64,000 bases of DNA from an uncultured Lachnospiraceae bacterium (lineage in GTDB: Bacteria; Bacillota; Clostridia; Lachnospirales; Lachnospiraceae): contig CANRIV010000002.1 in NCBI GenBank assembly GCA_947630805.1, positions 62,001 to 126,000 on the forward strand, given 5' to 3'. Shown here in pieces: positions 50,845-58,561 of the stretch. The notes under the pieces were generated by a model. It saw only the letters and a list, made by a program, of their open reading frames with translations, was not told where the DNA came from and did not search any database. The translations under genes were made by a program, and so were the position numbers. Position 1 is the first letter of the stretch. Each line of letters starts with the position of its first letter.

Positions 50845-52098
50845 TTATTTTTGCTCCTGCTGCAGTTCGGAAAATTTTGCTGCCATTGTGGGATTGTTCC
50901 GAGTCAGTTTTTTAATGCTCAAGTCTTCTGCCTTGTCATTGGCAAGACGCAGATTATTGTCAGAGGAAAGCAACGCTTTTTTTGTCTTTTCCAAATGCGT
51001 AATCGTTTTGTCAATTTCCTCAATGGCGGTCTGAAATCTTTCACTGGCAATCCGATAATTACGCCCAAATTTTTCTTTAAATTCATTGAGACTGTTTTCA
51101 AAATTGGTAATGTCAATATTCTGATTTCTGATTGCAGCCAGTTCCTGTCGGTAGGACAGGGCATTTTGTGCGGCGTTGCGCAAAAGCGTAATCATTGGAA
51201 TAAAAAATTGAGGGCGGATGACATACATTTTTGGGTAGCGGTGGGACATATCCACAATACCGGTATTATACAGTTCATTATCTGCTTCCAGAAGAGAAAC
51301 CAGAACGGCATATTCACAATTTTTTTCATTTCTGTCCTTATTTAATTCCTTCAGAAAATCTTCATTTTTTTTCTTGGTAGCAGTCTGGTCCATTTCATTT
51401 TTCATCTCAAACATGATAGAAATAAATTCTGTGTCGGGATTGCTGCTATCAGTAAATTCCCGGTAAATATAATCTCCTTTACTGCCGCTTCTGGCATCGT
51501 TATCTTTTTCAAAATAAGCGTTTTGAAATCCGGTAGCGCGAAGTTTATTAAATTCTATCTCACAATGCTGTTCTAAACTTTCGCCTACCATTTTTGTAGA
51601 CTGACGTGCTTTAAAATCTTTGTAATAATCGATTTCTTCTTCTTTTGCTCTCAGTTTTTCCTCATACTTTTCTTTCAGACTCTGTTCTTTGAGCTGGCTT
51701 TCTTTCTGACTGCTTTCCACCTTTCCATTCAGCTCGGAAATCTGAACTTCTTTCTCCATAATGATATTTTCTTTCTGTGCTACAGCCTGATTGACAGCTA
51801 ACTGACGTTCTTTTTCTGCGGAATCAATTTTTGCCTGTAACTTGGAAATTTCCAAATCTTTTTGTGCTTTTAATTGAGCCAGTTCGGCTTCTTTCTGTGC
51901 AATGATATCTTTAAAATCATTTTGGGTTTCAGCTATTGCAAGCTGTACTGCATTTTGTTTTTCTGTTTCTAACTGTGTTTTGCTTTCCAGCAGTTCTTTG
52001 TTAAATTCTCTGTCTCGTATCTGTTTTACAATCGCTGCATATCCTGATTCATCCACTTGGAATATTTCACCGCATTTTGGGCATTTGATTTCCTGCAT
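50845..52098 (-). CDS. DUF2130 domain-containing protein
   Basis: The 417-residue protein starts with a two-cysteine [16 protein letters not shown] ribbon-like motif, then a long coiled coil (about 30-165) rich in Glu, Lys and Gln. A DUF2130 domain covers about 175-330, with [26 protein letters not shown] and EMKNE in order. A second helical part completes it. DUF2130 has a restriction-endonuclease-like appearance (acidic and Lys residues in a GDYI / EMKNE arrangement), which would suggest a nucleic-acid role. The function is not established, so this is an inference. It is monocistronic. Confidence 0.8.
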   Translation of the reverse strand: MQEIKCPKCGEIFQVDESGYAAIVKQIRDREFNKELLESKTQLETEKQNAVQLAIAETQNDFKDIIAQKEAELAQLKAQKDLEISKLQAKIDSAEKERQLAVNQAVAQKENIIMEKEVQISELNGKVESSQKESQLKEQSLKEKYEEKLRAKEEEIDYYKDFKARQSTKMVGESLEQHCEIEFNKLRATGFQNAYFEKDNDARSGSKGDYIYREFTDSSNPDTEFISIMFEMKNEMDQTATKKKNEDFLKELNKDRNEKNCEYAVLVSLLEADNELYNTGIVDMSHRYPKMYVIRPQFFIPMITLLRNAAQNALSYRQELAAIRNQNIDITNFENSLNEFKEKFGRNYRIASERFQTAIEEIDKTITHLEKTKKALLSSDNNLRLANDKAEDLSIKKLTRNNPTMAAKFSELQQEQK

Positions 52099-52246
52099 AA
52101 TGTCACCTCACTATTTTTTTCCATATATAAAAAGACAAGATAATTCTGTTTATCAGTGTAACATAATCCGAAAGATATTTCCATGATGACATACAATATA
52201 GAATGAGACATCTAGGAGAGATTTCCGGACTGGTAAAAAAGTAAAA

Positions 52247-52282
52247 TCTATGTTAAAATTTTACATAGACTTTATATTTACA
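52247..52282. promoter_or_regulatory. Possible operator before the Na/Pi cotransporter gene
   Basis: TCTATGT (52247-52253) and ACATAGA (52263-52269) form an inverted repeat around TAAAATTTT. TTTACA (52260), TTTATA (52271) and TTTACA (52277) overlap it; the first two are 11 bp apart, as in PhoP-type boxes. The 52099-52371 gap holds nothing else that I recognise. Confidence 0.3.
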
Positions 52283-52371
52283 TGCAGAATATTGGAATGG
52301 AAAGACTTTTTTCGCAGATGCAACTTATTTTCTGACAAAATATTTGACATATACCAGGAGAAAATTAAATT

Positions 52372-54015
52372 ATGGATTACACACTGATGAATTTGGTAAT
52401 GGATTTGTTAAGCGGCCTGGCACTGTTCCTTTTCGGAATGAAGTATATGGGAGACAGTCTACAGCAGGCAGCAGGGCAGAAGCTGAGAGGAGTTCTAAAC
52501 AGATGCACCAGAAATAAATATGTGGGAGTCATTTTTGGAGCGCTGTTTACAGCGTTTATTCAGTCTTCCGGAGCGACTACAGTAATGGAGGTTGGATTTG
52601 TCAATGCAGGAATTATGACATTGCAGCAATCCGTAGGAATTACTTTTGGCGCCAATATCGGAACGACGATTACTTCACAGCTGGTGTCTTTGAAATTAAC
52701 AGCGGTAGCGCCGTTTATTATTTTTTTAGGCGCCGCCATTTTAGCATTTTGTAAGAAGCCGTTATTGCGAAAGACAGCGGCAGTAGTGTTTGGATTTGGG
52801 GCTTTGTTCCTGGGAATTAATTTTATGACATCGGCATTGCAGCATGTACCGGAATTCCATCAGTTTGACATGCTGTTTACTTCTTTAAATCATCCGTTGA
52901 TTGCAACACTGGTTGGATTTATTGTTACGGTTATTTTACAGAGTTCATCGGTTACAGTCAGCGTTCTCGTACTTTTGGCCGGAGCAGGTCTGGTCAGTCC
53001 GCTGCCATGTCTGTTTTTTATTCTGGGAGCGAATATCGGCTCGTGTACGCCAGCGGTACTGGCGTCCCTCAATGCCAATAAAAACGCTAAGAGGACAGCG
53101 TTTATTCATGTTATGTTCAATGTAATCGGACTGGTTGTAATTACAGTGATTTTACTGTTTGCCAATGAGCCGATTATTCGGGGGATTTTTACAATCAGTG
53201 GCGCGGAAAACTTTAAACGGTTTGTGGCCAATGCAGATACACTTTTTAAAATATTTCAGTGCATTATTCTGCTTCCGTTTTCTAATCTGCTCATTCTCCT
53301 GTCAAAGAAGGCGATTCCGACAAGAGCAGGAAGCGATATGGAAGAAGACGAGATGGTGCTCAAGCATATCGGTCTCTCCGGTACTCCTACACCGGCTACA
53401 ATGGTAGTAGAAGTAGTACAGGAAATTGAGAGAATGGCAGCTATGGTGCGAAAAAATATAGAGCAGTCGTCAGCTGCTTTAATCCGCAAACAATATGACA
53501 CGTCGGAAGAAGTATATAAACGGGAACAGTATATAGATTTTCTGAGTCACAGAATAACAGAATATATGGTAAAAGCCAACCGGTATGGACTTCCTTTAAA
53601 AGATAGAGAACGATTAGGCGGATTGTTCCATGTAGTCATTGATGTGGAGCGGATTGGAGATCACGCTGTAAATATCATGGATGATGCCTTAAAAGAAAAA
53701 AGGCAGAAAATGGAGTTCTCTGAAGATGGACGCAATGAAATGACGCATATGTATAATAAAGTCATGGATATTTTTGATAAAGCGATTAATATTTTTGCTA
53801 CCGAAGACCGCTCGCAGTTTAAAGAAATTAATCGATTGGAAGATACCATCGACCAGATGAAAATTGATTGTCAGGAAGGACATGTTAAGAGAATGGCAGA
53901 CGGTAAGTGCTCTATTGAATCCGGACTGGTATTTACCGATTTGGTCATTGGTTATGAGAGAATTGCTGATCATGCAGTAAATATTGCATATTCTATTCTG
54001 CCGGAAAAGAAATAG
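52372..54015 (+). CDS. Na/Pi cotransporter with PhoU-like C-terminal domain
   Basis: The 547-residue protein has two repeats of the Na/Pi cotransporter type in the N-terminal 310 residues: AFIQSSGATTVMEVGFVNAG, then VTVILQSSSVTVSVLVLLAG. The paired QSS(G/S) motifs are the substrate and sodium signature. A cytosolic PhoU-like helical domain follows (about 335-540) with two EERIADH-type repeats (VERIGDHAVNI, YERIADHAVNI). It should bring phosphate in together with sodium. CCAGGAGA precedes the ATG. A terminator follows directly. Confidence 0.9.
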   Translation: MDYTLMNLVMDLLSGLALFLFGMKYMGDSLQQAAGQKLRGVLNRCTRNKYVGVIFGALFTAFIQSSGATTVMEVGFVNAGIMTLQQSVGITFGANIGTTITSQLVSLKLTAVAPFIIFLGAAILAFCKKPLLRKTAAVVFGFGALFLGINFMTSALQHVPEFHQFDMLFTSLNHPLIATLVGFIVTVILQSSSVTVSVLVLLAGAGLVSPLPCLFFILGANIGSCTPAVLASLNANKNAKRTAFIHVMFNVIGLVVITVILLFANEPIIRGIFTISGAENFKRFVANADTLFKIFQCIILLPFSNLLILLSKKAIPTRAGSDMEEDEMVLKHIGLSGTPTPATMVVEVVQEIERMAAMVRKNIEQSSAALIRKQYDTSEEVYKREQYIDFLSHRITEYMVKANRYGLPLKDRERLGGLFHVVIDVERIGDHAVNIMDDALKEKRQKMEFSEDGRNEMTHMYNKVMDIFDKAINIFATEDRSQFKEINRLEDTIDQMKIDCQEGHVKRMADGKCSIESGLVFTDLVIGYERIADHAVNIAYSILPEKK

Positions 54016-54023
54016 GCAAAGAT

Positions 54024-54065
54024 AAATACAAAATGGACATGCTTGCGTGTCCATTTTGTATTTAA
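54024..54065 (+). terminator. Terminator after the Na/Pi cotransporter gene
   Basis: AAATACAAAATGGACA (54024-54039) is exactly complementary to 54048-54063 around an 8-nt loop. Confidence 0.85.
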
Positions 54066-54077
54066 AACGGAAAATGA

Positions 54078-54191
54078 TTATCATCCCCGGGTAGACAATC
54101 TGAGAATTACTGTGATGTGATTGACAGTGTTGTGGCAATAGGAACAACGCTCTCGGCAATGTTTCTGCGCAAAGAGGAGTATAAAAACTAA
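54078..54191 (+). pseudogene. Possible gene remnant, C-terminal end only
   Basis: An open frame without a clear start runs from a stop at 54075-54077 to TAA at 54189-54191. It encodes 37 residues with a hydrophobic middle, DVIDSVVAIGTTLSAMF, and a charged end LRKEEYKN, as in the last helix of a membrane protein. The codon choice is like that of neighbours. I do not recognise the family. It could equally be chance. Confidence 0.25.
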
Positions 54192-54238
54192 AATATGGTA
54201 AAAAATAACTCTATCAAATTATGGAAAAGGAGTTATTT

Positions 54239-54667
54239 ATGTGGGGATTTATTATTGCGCTAATATCGGGAGCACTGATGAGTATACAGGGAGTTTTTAA
54301 TACAGAAGTAACAAAAAGCAGTAGTATGTGGGCGGCCAATTCATGGGTACAGCTGACTGCTTTTTTTGTTTGTCTGATTGCCTGGTTTGTCACAGGAAGA
54401 CAGAATGTGATGGGGATGTTTCATATGGAAAATAAATATATGCTGTTGGGCGGCGTCATCGGCGCATTTATTACATTGACGGTAATCAAGAGCATGGATA
54501 CATTGGGACCGGCTCAGGCGGTGCTGCTCATTGTTGTATCGCAGATTGTTGTCGCGTATCTCATAGAGGTATTTGGACTTTTTGGTGTTGAAAAATCCGG
54601 TTTTGAGTGGAGCAAACTCATAGGAGCCCTGATAGCAATAGGGGGCATTTATATTTTTCATCGTTAA
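54239..54667 (+). CDS. DMT family transporter (YdcZ/DUF606-like)
   Basis: The 142-residue protein has four or five hydrophobic segments and the DUF606 pattern: ISGALMSIQGVFNTEVTKSS near residue 8, YMLLGGVIGAFITLTVI near 63 and GALIAIGGIYIFHR at the end. These half-size transporters usually work as a pair; only one copy is here. Substrate unknown. The ATG at 54239 is preferred as AAAAGGAG sits just upstream; the in-frame ATG at 54221 lies before it. Confidence 0.82.
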   Translation: MWGFIIALISGALMSIQGVFNTEVTKSSSMWAANSWVQLTAFFVCLIAWFVTGRQNVMGMFHMENKYMLLGGVIGAFITLTVIKSMDTLGPAQAVLLIVVSQIVVAYLIEVFGLFGVEKSGFEWSKLIGALIAIGGIYIFHR

Positions 54668-54695
54668 GTAAATGTAAAATTTTGAAAAATCCTTA

Positions 54696-54724
54696 TTGAT
54701 AACTGATATTTATTTTTGTAAAAT
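54696..54724 (+). promoter_or_regulatory. Promoter of the com operon
   Basis: TTGATA (54696-54701), 17 bp, TAAAAT (54719-54724), ending 39 bp before the comEA start. Confidence 0.55.
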
Positions 54725-54763
54725 GTTTATAGGCATTCATGGGGAACTCCGAAAGGAGAATGA

Positions 54764-55387
54764 ATGATAAAAATAAAAAAGTTATTGACAGTAATTTTGA
54801 TTTCTATATTTTTAACGGGATGTGGTTATTCGGAACAAAAAAGTCAGCTGACGGAAATCGCCGACATTTCATCAGAAGAAATAGAAACTGGTAATAATAT
54901 AGCTGCCGGGGAGACATCTGCATTGTCACAGGAAGAAAAGATTTATGTTTATGTATGTGGAGCTGTCAGAAAACCAGGGGTGTATGAGGTCTCAAAAGAT
55001 GCCAGAATATATCAGGCCATAGAACTTGCCGGAGGCATGACGAAAAAGGCTCAGAAAGAAAAAATTAATCTGGCTGACCGGATGACGGACGGACAAAAAA
55101 TTGACATCCCTTTCCGAGACCGGACCGGGGAAGAAAATGCGCTGTCTCAGAACTCTGAAAATCAGACCGGCGCACCGAATCAAATATCAGAAGAATTAAT
55201 TAATATTAACACCGCAGATTCCCGGAAACTGACTGAACTTCCGGGAATCGGTGAGGCAAAAGCCAATGCGATTATCGCATATAGAGAAGAAAACGGTAAT
55301 TTTGCCACACCTGAAGATATTAGAAATGTATCCGGAATCGGCGATGCCACTTATGAAAATATCAGCTCTCGGATTACTGTTCATTAG
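54764..55387 (+). CDS. comEA: ComEA-like DNA-binding competence protein (lipoprotein form)
   Basis: The 207-residue protein has an N-terminal signal with lipobox FLTGCGYS (Cys near residue 21), an SLBB domain (about 65-120; VYVCGAVRKPGVYEV), a linker, and a helix-hairpin-helix domain (about 146-207; ININTADSRKLTELPGIGEA). ComEA binds incoming DNA outside the membrane in transformation. Most have a transmembrane anchor, and here a lipid anchor is predicted. GAAAGGAGAA precedes the ATG. It begins an operon with a two-component system, a GerMN protein and comEC. Confidence 0.88.
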   Translation: MIKIKKLLTVILISIFLTGCGYSEQKSQLTEIADISSEEIETGNNIAAGETSALSQEEKIYVYVCGAVRKPGVYEVSKDARIYQAIELAGGMTKKAQKEKINLADRMTDGQKIDIPFRDRTGEENALSQNSENQTGAPNQISEELININTADSRKLTELPGIGEAKANAIIAYREENGNFATPEDIRNVSGIGDATYENISSRITVH

Positions 55388-55400
55388 AAAGGGAAAATAA

Positions 55401-56087
55401 ATGAAGGCTTTGGTTGTTGATGATGAAAAGTTAATTGTAAAAGGATTGAAATTCAGTCTGGAGCAGGAAGGCTATCAGGTAGACTGTGCATATGATGGTC
55501 AGGAAGCGGTAGAGATGGCGCAGAAAGAAACATATGATATTGTACTTTTGGATTTAATGCTTCCTATATTATCTGGCTATGAGGTGTGTCAGCAGATTCG
55601 GGAATTTTCGGATATGCCAATTATTATGCTGACGGCAAAAGACGATGACATGGATAAAATTTTAGGATTGGAATATGGAGCAGACGATTACATTACAAAG
55701 CCATTCAATATCCTTGAGGTAAAGGCAAGAATCAAGGCAATTACAAGAAGAAATAAGCGCAAGGCAGCCGCTGTCAAGGATACTCCGAAAGTCATTACTG
55801 CAGGAAAACTCCGGTTGGAAATTGATGCAAAACGTCTATACATAGAAGAGCGGGAAATAAAATTAACAGTAAAAGAGTTTGATATTTTAAGGCTTTTAGC
55901 GGAAAATCCCGGTAAAATTTATGGGAGAGAGCAGCTGCTCGCATTAATATGGGGCTCCAAATATCCGGGAGATGCCAGAACAGTGGATGTCAATGTCAGA
56001 AGATTAAGAGAAAAAATTGAAAAAAATCCTGCAAAGCCGGAGTATGTACATACAAAATGGGGTATGGGATATTATTTTCAGGGATAA
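55401..56087 (+). CDS. Response regulator, OmpR/PhoP type
   Basis: The 228-residue regulator has a receiver domain (1-120) with DD7-8, phosphate acceptor D51 in VLLDLMLP, and ITKPFNILEV for the switch lysine. The winged-helix DNA-binding domain follows (about 130-225; LTVKEFDILRLLAENPG, then VDVNVRRLREKI and KWGMGYYF). It partners with the kinase encoded 4 bp later. Lying between comEA and comEC, it may control the competence operon, but its targets cannot be known from sequence. Confidence 0.9.
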   Translation: MKALVVDDEKLIVKGLKFSLEQEGYQVDCAYDGQEAVEMAQKETYDIVLLDLMLPILSGYEVCQQIREFSDMPIIMLTAKDDDMDKILGLEYGADDYITKPFNILEVKARIKAITRRNKRKAAAVKDTPKVITAGKLRLEIDAKRLYIEEREIKLTVKEFDILRLLAENPGKIYGREQLLALIWGSKYPGDARTVDVNVRRLREKIEKNPAKPEYVHTKWGMGYYFQG

Positions 56088-56091
56088 ATAA

Positions 56092-57546
56092 ATGAAAGAA
56101 AAGTGGAAAAACAGAATTGTTGAAAAAATAAAAAGTTTGAGATTTCGTATATTTATAGTTTCCGTATGCGTGATTCTGATACCGATTATTGTCCTGAGTC
56201 TGTTTCTTGTCAGCATGGCGACAAATGGTTACATAGAACAGAAAATGAAGCGGTTTATGTCCAATAATACAATGTTGAAAAACCGTATTGTCAGTGAGGG
56301 TTACATTGAAAACAGTGAATCCGAGAGTATTAATGCCCAGATAGAGCAACTGGCACAGGAATATAACTGCAGCATAGAGGTAATTAACAGTCAGCATAAA
56401 ATTATAAAAGATACAGATGCAAGTAAAATAGGAAAGATAAGTATTTCAGAGAACGTCATAAAGGGTCTGCGCGGAAAAAATATCGTGGTAAAAAACCGGG
56501 AGAAGGAATATGTGGAATATGCTATCCCGCTGACGACGACCACAGCGACAGTGGATGGAAAAACCAACACCAGTATTTTGGGCGTCCTGTATATTAATTA
56601 TTCAATGGCAGATGTACATACCTATCGACAGGATTTGGTCAGATATATGCTGCTTATGGACTGGTTGATGGTAATTTTTGTGCTGGGATCCGCATGGCTG
56701 TGTTCCAGGATTTTTACCCGGCCCATTAAGCGTGTTGAGAACAATATTAATAATATTTCACATGGAAAATCGAATCAGTACAGCGAAAAAGACTACACGG
56801 AAATCATGCGGATTAGCGATGAATTTAAGCGCATGGTTGACCGGATGAATATGCAGGAAAAGTCCAGACAGGAATTTGTTTCCAATGTCTCTCATGAGTT
56901 AAAAACACCGATTACTTCCATGAAAATTCTTGCGGAATCTTTACTGGGTCAGCAGGGACTACCGGAAGAATTGTATCAGGAATTTTTGCAGGATATCTGT
57001 AAAGAGATTGACCGGGAAAATGACATTATTACGGATTTGCTGGAATTGGTGCGTATGGAAAAATCAGAGACGGAGATTAATATTTCTTCTGTAAATATCA
57101 ACGAGATTCTTGAAACAGTATTGAGAAGACTGAAACCATTGGCGGAAAATAAAAATATTGAATTGGTATTTGAAAGTTTTCGTCCGGTTATTGCAGATGT
57201 AGATGAAATAAAGTTTGCAAGTGTGATAACAAATTTAGTAGAGAATGCGATTAAATATAACAATATGGATGGAACTGTCACGGCCTCTTTAAATTCAGAT
57301 CACAGATATTTTTATTTGACGGTCACAGATACGGGAATTGGTATTTCCGAAGAGGATCAGGAAAGAGTATTTGAACGGTTTTTCCGTGTAGACAAGGCAA
57401 GAGCCAGAGAGACAGGAGGTACCGGTCTGGGACTTGCTATTACCAAAGATATTGTAGAAAAACATCATGGCTCTATAAAAATTCATAGTAAAGAGGGCCA
57501 GGGAACAACGTTTACCGTAAGAATTCCGTTGAAATACATTGCATAG
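56092..57546 (+). CDS. Sensor histidine kinase
   Basis: The 484-residue membrane kinase has a transmembrane helix near 20-42, an outer sensing region (about 43-180), a second helix (about 183-203; MLLMDWLMVIFVLGSAW), a HAMP region, and a HisKA domain with H268 in NVSHELKTPITSM. The ATPase domain has NLVENAIKYN, DTGIGISEED and GTGLGLAITKDIV. The signal is unknown. It overlaps the regulator operon tightly and precedes the GerMN gene by 8 bp. Confidence 0.9.
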   Translation: MKEKWKNRIVEKIKSLRFRIFIVSVCVILIPIIVLSLFLVSMATNGYIEQKMKRFMSNNTMLKNRIVSEGYIENSESESINAQIEQLAQEYNCSIEVINSQHKIIKDTDASKIGKISISENVIKGLRGKNIVVKNREKEYVEYAIPLTTTTATVDGKTNTSILGVLYINYSMADVHTYRQDLVRYMLLMDWLMVIFVLGSAWLCSRIFTRPIKRVENNINNISHGKSNQYSEKDYTEIMRISDEFKRMVDRMNMQEKSRQEFVSNVSHELKTPITSMKILAESLLGQQGLPEELYQEFLQDICKEIDRENDIITDLLELVRMEKSETEINISSVNINEILETVLRRLKPLAENKNIELVFESFRPVIADVDEIKFASVITNLVENAIKYNNMDGTVTASLNSDHRYFYLTVTDTGIGISEEDQERVFERFFRVDKARARETGGTGLGLAITKDIVEKHHGSIKIHSKEGQGTTFTVRIPLKYIA

Positions 57547-57554
57547 GTGTTTAT

Positions 57555-58535
57555 ATGAAGAAAAATATTAGATATCTGATTTGTTTTATATTTTTGCTGG
57601 GAATCCTTGCAGGACTGACCGGCTGTAAACATACTTCACAAAAAGATGCTTCAGGGTTTCTGATGTACTATGTGGATAAAGGGGGAGAGAAAATTTCCAG
57701 TGAGTCTTATACCCCCAAAGAAAAAAGTGGAGAAAAACTGATAAAAGAACTGCTGGATCAAATGAAAAAGGCAGGAAAACAGGAGGAAAATGTATCGGCG
57801 ATTCCTCCTGAGGTCCAGATAAATGGATTTAGTATGACAGATGGAATTGTCACGGTAGATTTTGCCGGTAATTATCTGGAAATTGATAAAGAGAAAGAAG
57901 TGCTGTGCCGCGCCGCAATCGTACTTACCCTGACACAGACAGAAGAGGTCGAATATGTGGCATTTACTATTGACGAATCCCCTTACCGACAGGCCGATGG
58001 CACTTTTGTGGGAGCAATGAAGGCGTCAGATTTTGTTTCTGATTTAAGCGGGGATAATGATACCCATGCGACAGACGATTTTGTGCTTTATTTTGCGAAT
58101 GAACAGGGCTCAATGCTGAAAGAGTATGATCTTTTCGATGTAAAATATGGCGGAAAGTCCAAGGAAGAATTTATTATTGAACAGCTGATTCGGGGACCGA
58201 AGAAAAAAGAGTATGTAGAGACCCTTTCCAACGATTTAAAGCTGATTAGTGTTGTCACTACAAACAATATCTGTTATGTGGATTTTGATGATAATTTTCT
58301 CACCGAACAGAGCAAAGTATCAAATCAGCTGGTCATTTATTCTATTGTAAATTCTCTCTCTGAATTGAATGAGATTCATAAAGTGCAAATCAGTGTGAAT
58401 GGAAACTCTGAGGTAAAATATCATGATGATATACCTCTGGCAGAGCCGTTTATCCGAAATTTGGATTTGGTAGAAAATATAGGAGAGGAAACCAATTATG
58501 ATACAGAAATCATAATGGAGTCAGATTTAAAGTAA
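57555..58535 (+). CDS. Lipoprotein with two GerMN domains
   Basis: The 326-residue protein has lipobox GLTGCKHT near residue 24 and two GerMN domains (about 45-165 and 185-300). The first has DGIVTVDFAGNYLEIDKEKE and the second has NICYVDFDDNFLTEQSKVSN. GerM itself is a sporulation and germination cell-wall protein; GerMN domains occur in several lipoproteins of Firmicutes. Its place beside a kinase suggests it may adjust signalling, as seen for some accessory lipoproteins, an inference. Confidence 0.8.
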   Translation: MKKNIRYLICFIFLLGILAGLTGCKHTSQKDASGFLMYYVDKGGEKISSESYTPKEKSGEKLIKELLDQMKKAGKQEENVSAIPPEVQINGFSMTDGIVTVDFAGNYLEIDKEKEVLCRAAIVLTLTQTEEVEYVAFTIDESPYRQADGTFVGAMKASDFVSDLSGDNDTHATDDFVLYFANEQGSMLKEYDLFDVKYGGKSKEEFIIEQLIRGPKKKEYVETLSNDLKLISVVTTNNICYVDFDDNFLTEQSKVSNQLVIYSIVNSLSELNEIHKVQISVNGNSEVKYHDDIPLAEPFIRNLDLVENIGEETNYDTEIIMESDLK

Positions 58536-58561
58536 ATCAGATATAAAAATAAAGGAGAGCA

